A DNA stretch of 64,000 bases, taken from Diaporthe sp. PMI_573. Its lineage: Eukaryota > Ascomycota > Sordariomycetes > Diaporthales > Diaporthaceae. Location: assembly GCA_021399435.1 (NCBI GenBank), contig JAJTUP010000069.1:1-64000 (forward strand). The letters run 5' to 3'. Position numbers and translations under genes: made by a program. The notes under the pieces were generated by a model. The model did no database searches, was not told the DNA's origin, and saw only the letters and a program-made list of their open reading frames with translations. Of the stretch, positions 1 through 10,154 are shown piece by piece. Position 1 is the stretch's first letter, and every line of letters starts with the position of its first letter.

Positions 1-509
1 GCCGTTGACTTGGTGTGGGAGGGTCGGTAGTTTTATGAACATAACGCAATATTTGGCCCGGGTGGCTTCATGCTGGTGCCAGTGCGGTGTTGCCGAACAA
101 ATTCTGATCAGTTGTCGTTCGTGCGCTGGTGGCGAGAAGGCAAAAAGCCTTGGCCCAGATGCAATCAAGGCACCCGAATGCTGTCTGTCTCTCAGCCACT
201 GATTGCATCTGCCAAATAGTCCGCCACTCTCTACACAACAGCGATATCTTGGCCAACTTCTGAAGTTTCTAGCCGGCGACGAGAAAGCCCGTACAGGCTT
301 TCTAAGCTGCTCGAGTAAGAGTGGGACGAACCATCAGGCCATCCTCTTGGCGTACTTGATAGGACTTGCTTGTCCAGCCGACTTTGTGACCTCGATCATC
401 CACTACCGGTAGTATCTCGACTATCGCCTTCGCCAAAAGAATCATGGCCGGCCGAGATTGTGCGCCAGTCATATGGCTTCCAATCTGCTGTTGCGCCTTT
501 CCTCGTGTC
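1..509. other. no gene recognised
   Basis: I see no recognisable domain on either strand. The minus strand could hold distal parts of the broken NLR gene to the right, but its reading frame is interrupted and nothing can be assigned. Confidence 0.4.
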
Positions 510-517
510 TTTCTCGC

Positions 518-1441
518 CTATCTTGCAGTCCGTTCGGAATAAGCGGACGTGCCAAAAGCGAGTCTGGAGGTCGAGCCCTGAAAGTCGACCTGAGAGACGT
601 CAATCTTTTGGCCGGCAGATGGTGCACTGGAAAGCAGCTGAGCAAGGGTCCCAAATGGCTGCCGAGTCTGTGAGTTCCGTGCAAAGTCGGCAATGGGTCT
701 CGCAGAGGCGCCAAGGAGCAAATCATGGTCGCCCATGTCGCGTTCATTGCCCTCCCAGTCGTCTTGAAACATGACAGAACCATTCTCTGATGAATTGCCA
801 TCGTCCTCGGGATCCCTCAAGTCGTAGCCCTCCTCGTCTTCGTCTATCTCCATCCCCTGGGTTTCACCTTCCTGCAAATCTGGATCCTCGTTGCCGCCAC
901 CGTCCCCCTCGATTGACTTAATATGCTGTCGTTATCCGCGTTGTCCAGAACGAGGAGCCACGGCCCATTTTCCACTTTACAGAGTCACTGTTCTATCAGC
1001 TGTGGGATGTCGGCCTCTGGTTGCTTTCGCCCCGGTAGCTTAACGGCTTCGGCGACCTTTTTGAAATCCTCCTCAATGCGCGCTCGCGTCTCTGCATGGA
1101 TCCAGAATACCCATAGATCTGTGCCATTTTGTATTGCTGTCTCGCTCGTCCGATAGCAGTACTCAATGGCGAGTTGCCTACCCCGCCCAACCCCACGAGC
1201 GCAGCGCGGGAAGCTGGTCCCGAGCAGGCGCGATTTATCTGGTCGAGGAGGGTCTCGCGGTCGACGAAATCGGGGTCGCGGGCGAAAGGGACTGTGCACG
1301 ACGGTTTCGGCGGGACTTCTAGTGGTTCTAGTAAGGTTGGTTAGCGCGTGCGGGAAGTAATCAAGGTTTGTTTTACCTGACGGCAAGTGGAACTCGTTTG
1401 TGATCGTTCCGTTGTTTAGCCCCACCTGAGGCCCATAGTTC
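518..1441 (-). pseudogene. NLR (NB-ARC) gene remnant
   Basis: This is a remnant of a fungal NOD-like receptor, a STAND P-loop ATPase family used in non-self recognition. Reading right to left, it starts in the linker before the NTPase (NNGTITNEFHLP). Then come RDPDFVDRETLLDQI and the P-loop ALVGLGGVGNS at about 1198-1169, where Lys of the usual GKS reads Asn. A frame change follows, then LAIEYCYRTSE, DLWVFWIHAETRARIEEDF, and the Walker B stretch LLVLDNAD near 957-934, reached only after an in-frame stop. A separate frame at 877-518 is very acidic near its start. At least two frameshifts and one stop lie inside the NB-ARC, so no working protein is possible. The N-terminal effector domain is absent: homology stops at about 1441, where an AT-rich repeat begins, which suggests that an insertion cut the gene. 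The family call is firm; the original domain layout is unknown. Confidence 0.8.
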
Positions 1442-1752
1442 TGTTGGAATATTCTAGACTAAGTGTATTATTAATGTATTAATAATAGGGAATATCTTTA
1501 TCCCTATAAGTCGAATATATATAGGGGGCCTCTGGCCCACTTACACGATGTCACGGCCAGCACGAGATGCAGCATGGGAGCTGGGTGTATTGGCGCTATC
1601 AACGAATATTCTAAGCTAAAGAGAAAGAAGGAAAAAGGGAGAGCAAAGCTCATGCGATCCCTGGACTGCGTAAAAGTCTTGACGCGACTGTGGGGCTCAG
1701 GGTTAGGGCCTTGTGACGGCCAGGTGGCTTGCCTACCATGGCTGCCGTCACA
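1442..1752. repeat. possible solo LTR (Copia-like)
   Basis: The stretch starts TGTTGGAATATTC, a start often seen in Copia LTRs, and ends GCCGTCACA, so it has TG..CA ends. It contains an AT-rich block and a TATATATA stretch. Its start coincides with the abrupt end of the NLR remnant. I could not find a 5-bp target duplication (agttc on the left, gaagt on the right), so the right boundary is uncertain. Confidence 0.25.
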
Positions 1753-3602
1753 GAAGTCCCATTATTGGAAAAAAAACTTCGCCGGTTCAGATGTTTGACT
1801 TTTCTGCGGATTACACAGCTCTCAGGCGCTAACTATAGAACCAATACTGGGCAGTATACGGTATGCTTAACGCCTGACCAGGATCGTTCGCCTGGGGTAC
1901 GGCCTTGCGCCTCTTATGTAATATCATTTATATAGGCATTTACATAGTTAAGTCAAAAATTAGTTTATTTATACTATGCCATTCTTTAGAATGTGCCATT
2001 CTTTAGAATGGTTCAAGGTCCCGTAATTCTTCGAAAACCCCAAAACTCCGGAACTAGGAATTTGCACTAAAAAAAATAAAATATTCCTTGGGCTATGAGA
2101 ACAGTACCGAAAAATAGCCTGAATTCTTGCGGTTTTAATGGTTATATTCACCTCTTATCCGAACCCTTATTGGCTGAGAAACAAAGGATATAAGTTCTGA
2201 ATATCAATCTTTATGCCCCCTTTATAGGCGCGCAGGGGCGACACTTTTAATTCAAGCCAGAACTTCCCATTTCAGAGCCTCTGATTGGCCGAAATTGCTT
2301 CCTCCAATTCCCCGCATGGGCTGACTATGCAGTCCCTTATGCCCCTGCCCGCAGGGCCTGGTCGATGCTCTGCCGGGCCGGTTGCCAGAAGTGGATTGGC
2401 TGACAGAAGGGGAAAGATCGTCGCTTGATGTGCCTGCCGCGAGAGTTCCCTGGCAACGAACCTCGGCGATGTAGTCCAACGGCGTGGTTCGGGGCGCTGT
2501 GATGACAATTGTCACGATCCTAGCTTACAAATGCGGATAAAGAAACCTCTCTGGACGCTCTGAGCGCCCCTTCTTTGGGTGCGCGAAGGCTCCCAGTGCG
2601 TTTCCTGCTTGGATCGTCTTGTTTCCAGTTCCTTTCTTTTCTCTAGGTGGTCCAACCGGGAGAGCATGTCCTCCGCGGAGCAGACGACGAGACGGAGACA
2701 TGACCCGCGAGCCAGTGCCCGGATGGTGTCACTGGGACATGAGCATAACCCTCGCGGAGCAGACGACGAGTCGGAGACAACCATGGTGTAGATAATCCGC
2801 TAGCTTGCTTCTAGCAATCGAACAATACGAAAGCGTGTCCTTCGCGGAGTAGACGACGAGACGGAGACATTCGGTCAGGCGGCATGGTATGTGGCCGGAT
2901 GGAGATTCCGGGGTCTAGCCGGAAGGACCATGTGCGGGCCAGATGATGGATGATTATACTTGTACAGGAACATGTCTCATGCTATTAGACGATGAGGTAA
3001 AGACAATTCCAGAGACAACACACGAGCCTACTTCTAGGTAGTGGGACTAGGGTAACAGCATATCCATTAGCGCGCAAGTGCCTGACGCGTGGTCACGTCA
3101 ACCGGGTGGCTGCAACAGAACCCGTTCAACAAAGGCTCATAGTCCATATCCATTGCGGATCCTAGACAATACTGAAACAGCTGGAATCATAAGCCAGGGG
3201 CTCGGCAAGCTAGAGGAACACCCGGGAAGACGTCCAGACCAGCCACTAAGCAACACTGAATGCATCTTACGTTTTCTCGTTTTATAGGTTTCGGTCAATC
3301 TAGTAATCATGCCCTCTAGTTGCATACCCTTTCTTATCGTTAAGGAGTTCTGAATTAATTCTACCTAGTAAACGCCTCGTTCTTGTTCCTTTGATAGGAT
3401 TCGCGTTACAAATACGACCTGGGTTTCATGTGTACAAGGTCTTGATTGGGTGATTGCTGTTCACGCTCATTTTAGGGTTACTTCGTTTGTTCTTAGGTAA
3501 GCTGTCGCTTTCGGTGTTTCAATGAACGAGTTGGGGTTTCGTCACGACTTAAGGACCCAACTCTATTTTCTCCAAAACATCACACAACTTCATCCGCTCG
3601 GA
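1753..3602. other. intergenic, no gene recognised
   Basis: About 1.85 kb with only short unrelated open frames on both strands. Three copies of a 27-bp repeat lie in the middle (separate entry). The stretch just before 3603 is the probable promoter and leader of the DUF3716 gene; I see no clear TATA box. Confidence 0.5.
2674..2869 (+). repeat. three-copy direct repeat
   Basis: The core CGCGGAGCAGACGACGAGAC and its following GGAGACA occur at 2674-2700, 2753-2779 (one change) and 2843-2869 (one change). Spacing is 79 and 90 bp. The copies are nearly identical while the DNA between them is not. Confidence 0.8.
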
Positions 3603-4274
3603 ATGTCTATCTCAACCATCGAGGACTCAGATCCGGGTGATCAGTGTATAGTATTACTGTTCCTATCTACGTGTTGTATCGTTATTGACGTTTCTTAGCC
3701 ACAGGTGACTTCGCACGAGAGATACTTCCTGATATCCCTTCCTTCCCCGACTCCAAGACAATCGAAGCATTATTACCGTTGCCAGCGCTTCGGTTTCCCC
3801 GCCTCAATCCTGCGTCGGCGGCGCGTCTGCTCTTTGGTCGCATTCAGAATATCGTCGCTTGTTTAATACAGATTTCTGGAGAGGAGGCAAGAGAGCCTTG
3901 CGGGCGATGTAAGAATCGGAAGGGTTTATGGTCACTCTGCGTGGTTAGTTCGGTGCCCATCGTGCGGGCTGCAACTCGTGGGGCGTGTGCGAATTGCTAC
4001 TATAACGGTAAAGGTCGCGGATGTGAACTGCGTATGTTACGGCTCATGGTCATTATACGGTAGCATTACTGACTTGTTGGTCTTAGATGATTTAATGAAG
4101 GATGCCCAACAGGAGCGGGCAGAAGTTCGAAAGGAGCTATCTATGCCAAACCCTCATGAAGCTTTGCATAATTTGGCTCTAGGTCTAGATGGGTTGCAGA
4201 AATGGTTTGAGTGGTTTGACGATGTGGTGGCTCCACACCTGTCTGAAGTTGGCGATGCGAGGGTCTCGCCATAG
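3603..4274 (+). CDS. DUF3716-family protein, three exons
   Basis: The model is join(3603..3645,3705..4031,4087..4274), 185 residues. Intron 1 is GTATAG..CACAG, and an upstream GT at 3637 is an equally in-phase donor. Intron 2 is canonical (GTATGT, branch TTACTGAC, CTTAG). Both introns restore a single open frame. The middle exon holds the cysteine pattern of the fungal DUF3716 family: EPCGRCKNRKGLWSLC, then GACANCYYNGKGRGC. Family function is unknown; the paired CxxC motifs suggest metal binding. The C-terminal exon is rich in Glu, Lys and Leu and may be helical (DLMKDAQQERAEVRKEL). It lies 240 bp from the hairpin at the edge of Helitron 1 and points toward it. I see no damage, so this is one of the few intact genes here. 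Confidence 0.8.
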
Positions 4275-4515
4275 GAGTTTTAAGGTACATGTTTGCATTT
4301 ATTTGCTGGGCATTTCAGTTTTCTTGCATTCCCTGATGTGTATTGAGTATTCTCAGGCGTCGTTTCAGTGGTTTCATCAAGGTATGACTTTCATACTACG
4401 TACATAGACATGTAGGTGTATTGTGTGGGAGGTTGGGTTATTGATGGTGTTGTTGACTAACATTTTGCATTTAGTGGTTGTTTGATATTGGATTGTTTCA
4501 CATTATCGGGTGAGG
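4275..4515. other. spacer between DUF3716 gene and Helitron 1
   Basis: AT-leaning non-coding DNA. It would hold the 3' UTR of the DUF3716 gene and the outer edge of Helitron 1. A TTAG (CTAA on the minus strand) at 4472 is a possible Helitron 3' terminus, but it lies about 45 bp beyond the hairpin rather than the usual 10-12 bp. Confidence 0.35.
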
Positions 4516-4536
4516 AGCGGTCCGCGGCGGACCGCT
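4516..4536 (-). repeat. perfect GC-rich hairpin at Helitron 1 3' side
   Basis: GCGGTCCGC, a single G, then GCGGACCGC: a 9-bp perfect palindrome, extended to 10 bp by the flanking A/T. It sits past the last helicase codon on the minus strand, where Helitrons carry their 3' subterminal hairpin. The same 15-bp core occurs in the opposite orientation at 13832. No CTRR follows closely, so the exact end is not fixed. Confidence 0.5.
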
Positions 4537-4630
4537 TTTTGTATCCTTCTTAGGAGTATGGTTTTCGGAAGCACTCATGCATCGCGGATACTATGAATCA
4601 GGGTAATCCGTTGCTTCATCGTATTTTATA

Positions 4631-5164
4631 TCAAAGCCACCTTCTCAAAGTCAAGTCTGATCGGCCTTCCAAGTCGTCCAACACGTCTCGTAGTTTTCCG
4701 GGCATCCCAAGTGCCATCCAATCGTTTCTGGTCACTACGTTGAGTAATTGGATACCCGCAAGTGTTTTGCATCTCGAGAGGCATACATATGCACTGACGG
4801 GATCGATTTTACCGCGGCCGCCCAGCCGTGAAGTCAGCTCGACCAGTATTTTCTTGAATGTTCGGCCTTGTGCTTTGAAGTCTGTCAGGGCGAATGCTGG
4901 TGTGCAAGGGAGGCCGGTTCGGTAACATTCCCCAGTCAAAAATTTGAAGCGGTTTCTTGACGGCTTAAGCGTGATCTTGTCTGGTGTCAGTAGTATTTGA
5001 CCCTTAGGTAGACCCGTGACGTCTATGTCTTCTGTTTTCTGAGGTTCGAGCAGTATTCCTGCTGGCCACCCAAAGTGGATGATCGTATCGTCTCCTAGAC
5101 AAAGCCCTGATTTTTGAGAATCTCCGGGTATGACGCCTCTGGTTATGAATTCCGTCCCGTTCAT
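4631..5164 (-). pseudogene. Helitron 1 helicase C-terminal part
   Basis: These 177 codons continue the Pif1-like helicase in a shifted frame. They contain the UvrD/Pif1 C-terminal motif region TGLPCTPAFALTDFKAQGRT (motif V) and SAYVCLSRCKTLAGIQLL (motif VI, arginine finger). The break from the preceding frame is a single missing base: the minus strand reads CCC GGC TGA, where one extra C would keep NQYPG joined to LKLMNGTEF. Helitron 2 has the uninterrupted equivalent (NKYLGLKVVNGAEF). Without repair of this frame, the helicase loses motifs V and VI. Confidence 0.8.
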
Positions 5165-5169
5165 AAGTT

Positions 5170-6285
5170 TCAGCCGGGGTATTGGTTCTTGTTGGTCAGG
5201 ACAGGCATGTAGTCTGTGTAGAAAAACATTCCCGGGACATCTGTCCAGCTGTTATCACCGAAGGATATTGTTGGGAGCCTCTGCATTGGGTTTGGGTCCG
5301 TCCAGTTGTGGTCAGATATGAATATCCGAACGAGTTGTCCCCGGGCCCTCGCGAACGCGACGACTGCTTCCATGTTCAGGCGCCATCTCGTGGCGTTGGT
5401 TGGTGTGAGCGCTCGGACTTCCTCCCAGTCAACTGGTGTTTCTAAATCAACAACCTTGTCGTTCAGTTTGTTTTGGTACTTTTCAGTGGGATTGCCGTCG
5501 CGTAGTTCCTGTAACATTACCCGCAGTTCTGGGTCTGTGGCCCTCATTTGTTCGTTTAGTATGATCACATTGGTGAACTTCTGAAACAGTTTGTATCCTG
5601 CTAGCTGCTCTGTTGCTGCTGTGATGTCCCGGGGCGAAATATTGATCGCATCTTCTGTACTTCCTGACGGGGATTGGTTCCTGGGTGCGCCCAATTTGGC
5701 TGGGAATATGACGGAGTTTGCGCTGACCGGCGGGAATTGTGCGAAATCGCCTAGAACCATAACTACCGGGACCCGTCCAAAGTATACATTTTCAGCATCG
5801 TGGTGACCCCTCAAGAAATTTAGCCTTTTGCTGACGGTATGGAACAGACGTCCAGAAACCATGCTCAGTTCATCAAGAACTAGCATTTTGGCCTCCTTCC
5901 ACCTTCTCTTAAGACCGTCTTCTATTAGTTTGGAACAAACTCCTTTGATGGTCAGGCCCACAGCAGAGTGGATGGTTCTTCCATTGATGTTTGCTGCTGC
6001 GGAGCCTGTGCTAGCCGTGATGCAGAGGGAAAGTTGGTCTTCCATTCTCAAGAACAGTTTGTCAAAGGCCTGGATTAGCCAACTCTTACCAACACCTCCG
6101 CTTCCACCAACATATAACAGAAGTTGGTGATTCTCGTTGCCCTGTCCATTCGTATCTTCTGTTGTCTGTATGTGTTGTGCGACGCGTTGTAGTACTAGTG
6201 ATTGTCTGTGGTTGAGATGTTCAGATGTAATAAGATGCTCCGCAGCCTGGGTCCAAGACACCCGCTCCAGATTTCGAACCTGCAT
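5170..6285 (-). CDS. Helitron 1 Pif1-like helicase core
   Basis: This SF1B DNA helicase module unwinds the donor strand during rolling-circle transposition. It shows Walker A GGSGGVGKSWLIQ (about residues 60-72), motif Ia/II features ITASTGSAAANINGRTIHS, Walker B MLVLDELSMV (134-143) and motif III GDFAQFPPV (about 178). The 371-codon frame ends at a frameshift, and the C-terminal motifs continue at 5164. It joins the upstream Rep frame through a likely intron. The minus strand at 6367 has a good donor GTAAGA and acceptors at 6298 and 6280, but these miss the frame by one base. A weaker donor at 6374 (GTAGAA) would fit. So either an intron or a one-base indel separates Rep and helicase. Confidence 0.85.
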   Translation of the reverse strand: MQVRNLERVSWTQAAEHLITSEHLNHRQSLVLQRVAQHIQTTEDTNGQGNENHQLLLYVGGSGGVGKSWLIQAFDKLFLRMEDQLSLCITASTGSAAANINGRTIHSAVGLTIKGVCSKLIEDGLKRRWKEAKMLVLDELSMVSGRLFHTVSKRLNFLRGHHDAENVYFGRVPVVMVLGDFAQFPPVSANSVIFPAKLGAPRNQSPSGSTEDAINISPRDITAATEQLAGYKLFQKFTNVIILNEQMRATDPELRVMLQELRDGNPTEKYQNKLNDKVVDLETPVDWEEVRALTPTNATRWRLNMEAVVAFARARGQLVRIFISDHNWTDPNPMQRLPTISFGDNSWTDVPGMFFYTDYMPVLTNKNQYPG

Positions 6286-6338
6286 AGATGGTTGTGTCTG
6301 TCGGTTGGAAATTTCTACTTCTTATCAGATGATGCTAC

Positions 6339-8540
6339 TCAGAACCGCAACTTGATTTTTATCTTACCTTCTACATTATAAACCATGTCTGGGTTTGGTA
6401 TCCCATCAAGCTGCATCTCTATGTCTGCACTTCCTTTCCCGAACCGTGCTTCGAGTTTATTATGATTTGCGATCCGTTGGGTTTTCACAATCCCACTTAT
6501 CTCTGCTGAAGTAACATCACAGTTTGCCGGGTTGGCGTTGGTCTCCCATCTCATATTTTGCTCTCCGCCGTTCACAACGTCAGTTAGTTGGTGGCGCAAC
6601 ATATGAAGGAAAATGAGTCCTTGTCCCGCTTGGGTTTCAGTTTCCAAGATGTCTCGCAATATTATCAGTTGCTCGTTTTGGGAACTTGATGTCTCTCCCA
6701 CCCCATTTTCATCGTCTGGGTCTTCGACGTAGTTGGCGACAACCTCTGCAGTTGCACATTTGTCAGCCCACGCCGCTGCATCGACTCGTCCATCCTCAGC
6801 AGATCGTCGCAGCAGTTTGCAGTTCTCAACGTGGAAAAGTATCCTCTCATCCAGACCATTCTTTTGGTCGATCCATATATCGAAGAGTTCTTCGACATTG
6901 TTGTGCAGAAACTTGTCCCAGGGGACAAAGAGGCCAAGGTGTTGAATTTCTGCACATGCCGGGAGGGTTATTTCGTCAACTCCAAATTTTGTCTCGATAG
7001 TTGCAGTCAGGGTTGGGATACCCCTGTCGTTGGTCCGGGTCTCTTGTATCCACTGCGCTGATAGGTCACAGTCGCTTGGAAATGGTACAAGGTTTGGTGA
7101 TGATAGGGGCGTGCTGCCTGTTAGACGCCGGAAAGACACCAATGTCATATAGTCATATAGACACAATGATTTGTAGGCTGGACCGCGGTGAGGGTAGGCA
7201 AGTAGGTGGGTGATTGTGACCCCATTCGGTGTAATTGTGATTCCCTCATCGAGTTTTAGGGAAGGATTGTGAGTCTGGACGATGTCGCGCGCATGTTCCC
7301 AGTATTTGAGTACAGAGAAATATAATTGGCGAATTGAAAGCTTCGGCCACGATCTTCTTGTGTTTGGGACGGGGGACTTGAACATATCGAACCCGAGTAA
7401 GTAAGCCGCAGTTTCGGGTGATGATAGCTCCTGTTCTGTGCTCATGCGGTTGGCTGTGCGCATGAGAAACTGTCTTGCTCGTTCTGCAAAGCCCTCGTTG
7501 TCCTGTGCTGTGTCCCTGTCCTGTTGGTCATGCTCCGACATTTGGAGTTGTCGTATTTGCGCGGCATAACCGAGTCGTCTCCACATTGGCAGGTCAAACT
7601 TCGTAGCATAGTTGGTCATGTAATACATCGCCGCGAGGCTTTTCGTACTAGTATACATAAAAGACATTTCTTGGTTGTGTCGGAATGCTGAAGCAATGGC
7701 CCTGTTGTACGTAACAACCCGGTCGTGGTTCCGCTCAAGCCGGAGTATGCAATCGTCCCCGATGTTGGTGTGGTCAACTTGGGTCCATGGTGCACCGAAG
7801 CGGCAGTAAGCTGTTTTATACTTGTAACAAGTCTCTGTGTGACGATGTAGTTGTGAATTGTATGCCACACGGTTCGAGTCTCTTTTAAACGCCTCCCACG
7901 CGACGGTTGGGTCCTCACTTTTCACTTCTTCTAGAGGTGTATACACGTCGGGGTGTTCTGCCGCCACCTGTATTGCGTCTTCTTCGTTGAGCGTTTGACA
8001 GAAAATACAATCAGACCACGTTTCAATGCGTCGCTTCAAGTCAGCCTTGATGTCCTCAGTTGCTGGATTAGACTGTCCCTCGGAAAACAATTTGACTATT
8101 TGTGGAAGCTGTAGGTTCCCGTTTAGCCAGATCATGCCGTGCAGGTGTAGCATGCCGCGTTTGTTGGTTTCCACTGAACCTATATAGTGGCTCACCTTGC
8201 CCAAGCAGGAGTACTGGTCGACCTGGACCAACTGGGAGAAGAAAACGTCAAGTTCCTCTTGGAAAAACCGTACTGCGCTCACGGGGTCTTCAATGCTGAA
8301 CCTTAATCTGTTGAAATAATCTTCCATCCTCTGGGAAAGGTCCACCAACTCTTCCGGCAGTGCAGATTGGCTGACACTCAGCCATTTTTTTATTGGGCTT
8401 GTAAGATCATTCGGATTGATCGTAAACCACAGCACGGGAAGTCCAAAGTTGACGATTGAGCTGTGTATCTTCTGCCGCATTTGAAGCCGAGCCTCTGGAG
8501 ATAGAGGGAATGAGTAACCAAATGATGAAAGTCGTCTCAT
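6339..8540 (-). CDS. Helitron 1 Rep nuclease (Helitron_like_N)
   Basis: This is the HUH-type rolling-circle endonuclease of the Helitron, an open frame of 733 codons. The N-terminal part has the usual LPVLWFTINPNDLTSPI block. The metal-binding motif is NKRGMLHLHGMIWL, with His132 and His134. The two candidate catalytic tyrosines are in MYYMTNYATKF (Tyr307 and Tyr311). A Cys/His-rich stretch lies between them. The C-terminal third leads to LFVPWDKFL, a block conserved just before the helicase in this group. All key residues are intact, unlike Helitron 2. The frame starts downstream of a frameshift, so its first Met is probably internal to the original polyprotein. Confidence 0.85.
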   Translation of the reverse strand: MRRLSSFGYSFPLSPEARLQMRQKIHSSIVNFGLPVLWFTINPNDLTSPIKKWLSVSQSALPEELVDLSQRMEDYFNRLRFSIEDPVSAVRFFQEELDVFFSQLVQVDQYSCLGKVSHYIGSVETNKRGMLHLHGMIWLNGNLQLPQIVKLFSEGQSNPATEDIKADLKRRIETWSDCIFCQTLNEEDAIQVAAEHPDVYTPLEEVKSEDPTVAWEAFKRDSNRVAYNSQLHRHTETCYKYKTAYCRFGAPWTQVDHTNIGDDCILRLERNHDRVVTYNRAIASAFRHNQEMSFMYTSTKSLAAMYYMTNYATKFDLPMWRRLGYAAQIRQLQMSEHDQQDRDTAQDNEGFAERARQFLMRTANRMSTEQELSSPETAAYLLGFDMFKSPVPNTRRSWPKLSIRQLYFSVLKYWEHARDIVQTHNPSLKLDEGITITPNGVTITHLLAYPHRGPAYKSLCLYDYMTLVSFRRLTGSTPLSSPNLVPFPSDCDLSAQWIQETRTNDRGIPTLTATIETKFGVDEITLPACAEIQHLGLFVPWDKFLHNNVEELFDIWIDQKNGLDERILFHVENCKLLRRSAEDGRVDAAAWADKCATAEVVANYVEDPDDENGVGETSSSQNEQLIILRDILETETQAGQGLIFLHMLRHQLTDVVNGGEQNMRWETNANPANCDVTSAEISGIVKTQRIANHNKLEARFGKGSADIEMQLDGIPNPDMVYNVEGKIKIKLRF

Positions 8541-8696
8541 GAGGTCCTGTATGTCGTCATCGAGGTTTTCCCGGTGTCCTCCATCTCTTTAGCGCATTCT
8601 TTAAACGTTCGGGTGTGAGGCTCTGCCACAGGTTCTTAAATTGGTGGAATGAGGACTTGCTCATTTGTTGCATGCTTACTCGTCTGTTGTTCGACT

Positions 8697-9422
8697 TCAC
8701 GAGTATGTTGAATACGAGAAACTGGAATACAGGGTGACGAGCAAAGCGGCTGCCATGTCGGAGTAAAACAGATTTGGCTCCAGAAACGTAAGCTGAAGCC
8801 GTGTTGGGAGTAATTGTCGACCACGGAATATTTCCTCATCTCGAGTTGCGGTCTCTGGTAACCTCGTGATTCTTGCTCCACCCACCCCATGAGGGAATAA
8901 GGTCGGGAATGTCTTCGGCCAGAACTCGAGGTCGTTCATATCTGCAAATTCGTTTCCGTGGCGAACATGTATATACTGTGTTGACGTGTGGGTTGTCCTG
9001 AGGTTTATCCTTCCACGATTGCCGTTCGTCGTGCCAACATCCTCGGAGATCTGGTTTTTGGTTGCGCTTGGATCTTTGAACGTTGCCTGTAGTGCATCTA
9101 CTGCAAACTGGAGTTGATCCACATCCGTGCTTCTCAGAGAGCTGTCGGTGTTGAATACGCCGGAAGAGTCGCGTTCATAGATTGTCTCGTCTTCGTCAAT
9201 CGTTATACTTCTGTCGCGCCTAAGTGGTCTCCGGTTCCGCGGTTTATTCTCTCGCCAGCAGTTCTTATTCCTAAGTCTTCCGGCGTGATCTCTCCGGTCT
9301 CGTTCTTTTCGCCTCGGTCCTCGGCTGTGGTGTAGTGGGCAGTGTTCATTTTTTCGTCTACTGTAGGTTCTACGTGATGTGTGCAGGCCCGAATTGCTGA
9401 CATTACACGGGTGGGTGTCCAC
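8697..9422 (-). pseudogene. Helitron 1 pre-Rep segment, frameshifted
   Basis: From about 9230 this frame continues the DUF6570-containing polyprotein. It contains FWPKTFPTLFPHGVGG, the signature block found just before Helitron_like_N in fungal and animal Helitrons, then RLQLTFLEPNLFYSDM. A second frame change near 8.75 kb moves the reading to the frame with KNLWQSLTPERLKNALKRW. The N-terminal 70 or so residues of the open frame overlap the preceding coding frame and are not real. Confidence 0.75.
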
Positions 9423-10126
9423 CTGGAAAGTCTCTCTGTATCAATCTCCACGTTCCTGTAGATAGGATTGTTTTCCTTGAGCCAGACCAACGCTCTTTGT
9501 ATCACTTGTGGCCGGACTGTCGCATACATACTCAAATCCTTGTCTGATGGTTCATCTTTGCCGCTCCAGGTGATAAGAAAGTTTTCAAGTGTCGACTCAA
9601 GAGTTCGAGGTAGGACGGTAGTAGTCAAGTCGTGGATGTTGTTAGGGAAAACACATATATGCCCTCTTACGTGCTTCCTGTATTTGGTACCGACCCATTG
9701 TAGATCCATGCGCAACTTTGTAATATATCCGAATGGCGTGTTGATACTAATGGCTCTCTCTTCGATTGGTGTGAGGTCCTTTAGTTCCTGTGGGTATTGG
9801 TGCATGCAACGGAGATGCGGTTGTAGGAATCCGGCGCGTCTCGAAAGCTTTGCTTGGCCCGGCTGTCCGTTCCGTTGATACGACATTGCAGTGTGGCACT
9901 TCTCACAAGTGGGAACCGATGAGGCGGTGCCGTCTGGCAAGTTTTCTGTTGTGAAGCACTGATTGCAGTCTACAAGTACCTGGATCTGACGTTGGTTCTC
10001 CTGGGTGAGATTTCGAAAGTAATCCTGCCACGGCCACGGGTTTTGGTACAACTCCTTCTTGCGGCACATTATTTGGCACCAGTAGCAGTAGGTGTGTATT
10101 AGATTTGAGTGCCCGTGTTCGGTCAT
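9203..10126 (-). CDS. Helitron 1 DUF6570-like Cys-rich domain
   Basis: The 307-codon frame has CYWCQIMC, CNQC and CEKCHTA pairs, then the conserved block LTPIEERAISINTPFGYITKL and KHVRGHICVFPNNI typical of DUF6570, which precedes the Rep domain in many Helitrons. Function is unknown; the cysteine pairs suggest zinc binding and a role in DNA or protein contact. Helitron 2 carries the same block (LTPMEERLIGLYIPCGWITK). The last 75 or so codons run past a frameshift and are probably out of frame. Confidence 0.8.
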   Translation of the reverse strand: MTEHGHSNLIHTYCYWCQIMCRKKELYQNPWPWQDYFRNLTQENQRQIQVLVDCNQCFTTENLPDGTASSVPTCEKCHTAMSYQRNGQPGQAKLSRRAGFLQPHLRCMHQYPQELKDLTPIEERAISINTPFGYITKLRMDLQWVGTKYRKHVRGHICVFPNNIHDLTTTVLPRTLESTLENFLITWSGKDEPSDKDLSMYATVRPQVIQRALVWLKENNPIYRNVEIDTERLSRWTPTRVMSAIRACTHHVEPTVDEKMNTAHYTTAEDRGEKNETGEITPEDLGIRTAGERINRGTGDHLGATEV

Positions 10127-10154
10127 GATTTCAGTGTTTGCCTTGTGGCACCGT

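Noticed and set aside
1442..1752. Confident call of a Copia solo LTR
   Set aside because: TG..CA ends are present but the flanking five bases do not match and there is no second copy in the window, so it is listed only at low confidence.
4516..4540. GC-rich hairpin followed by TTTTT, like a bacterial intrinsic terminator
   Set aside because: The window is eukaryotic (spliceosomal introns throughout); the position past the Helitron helicase favours a Helitron 3' hairpin.
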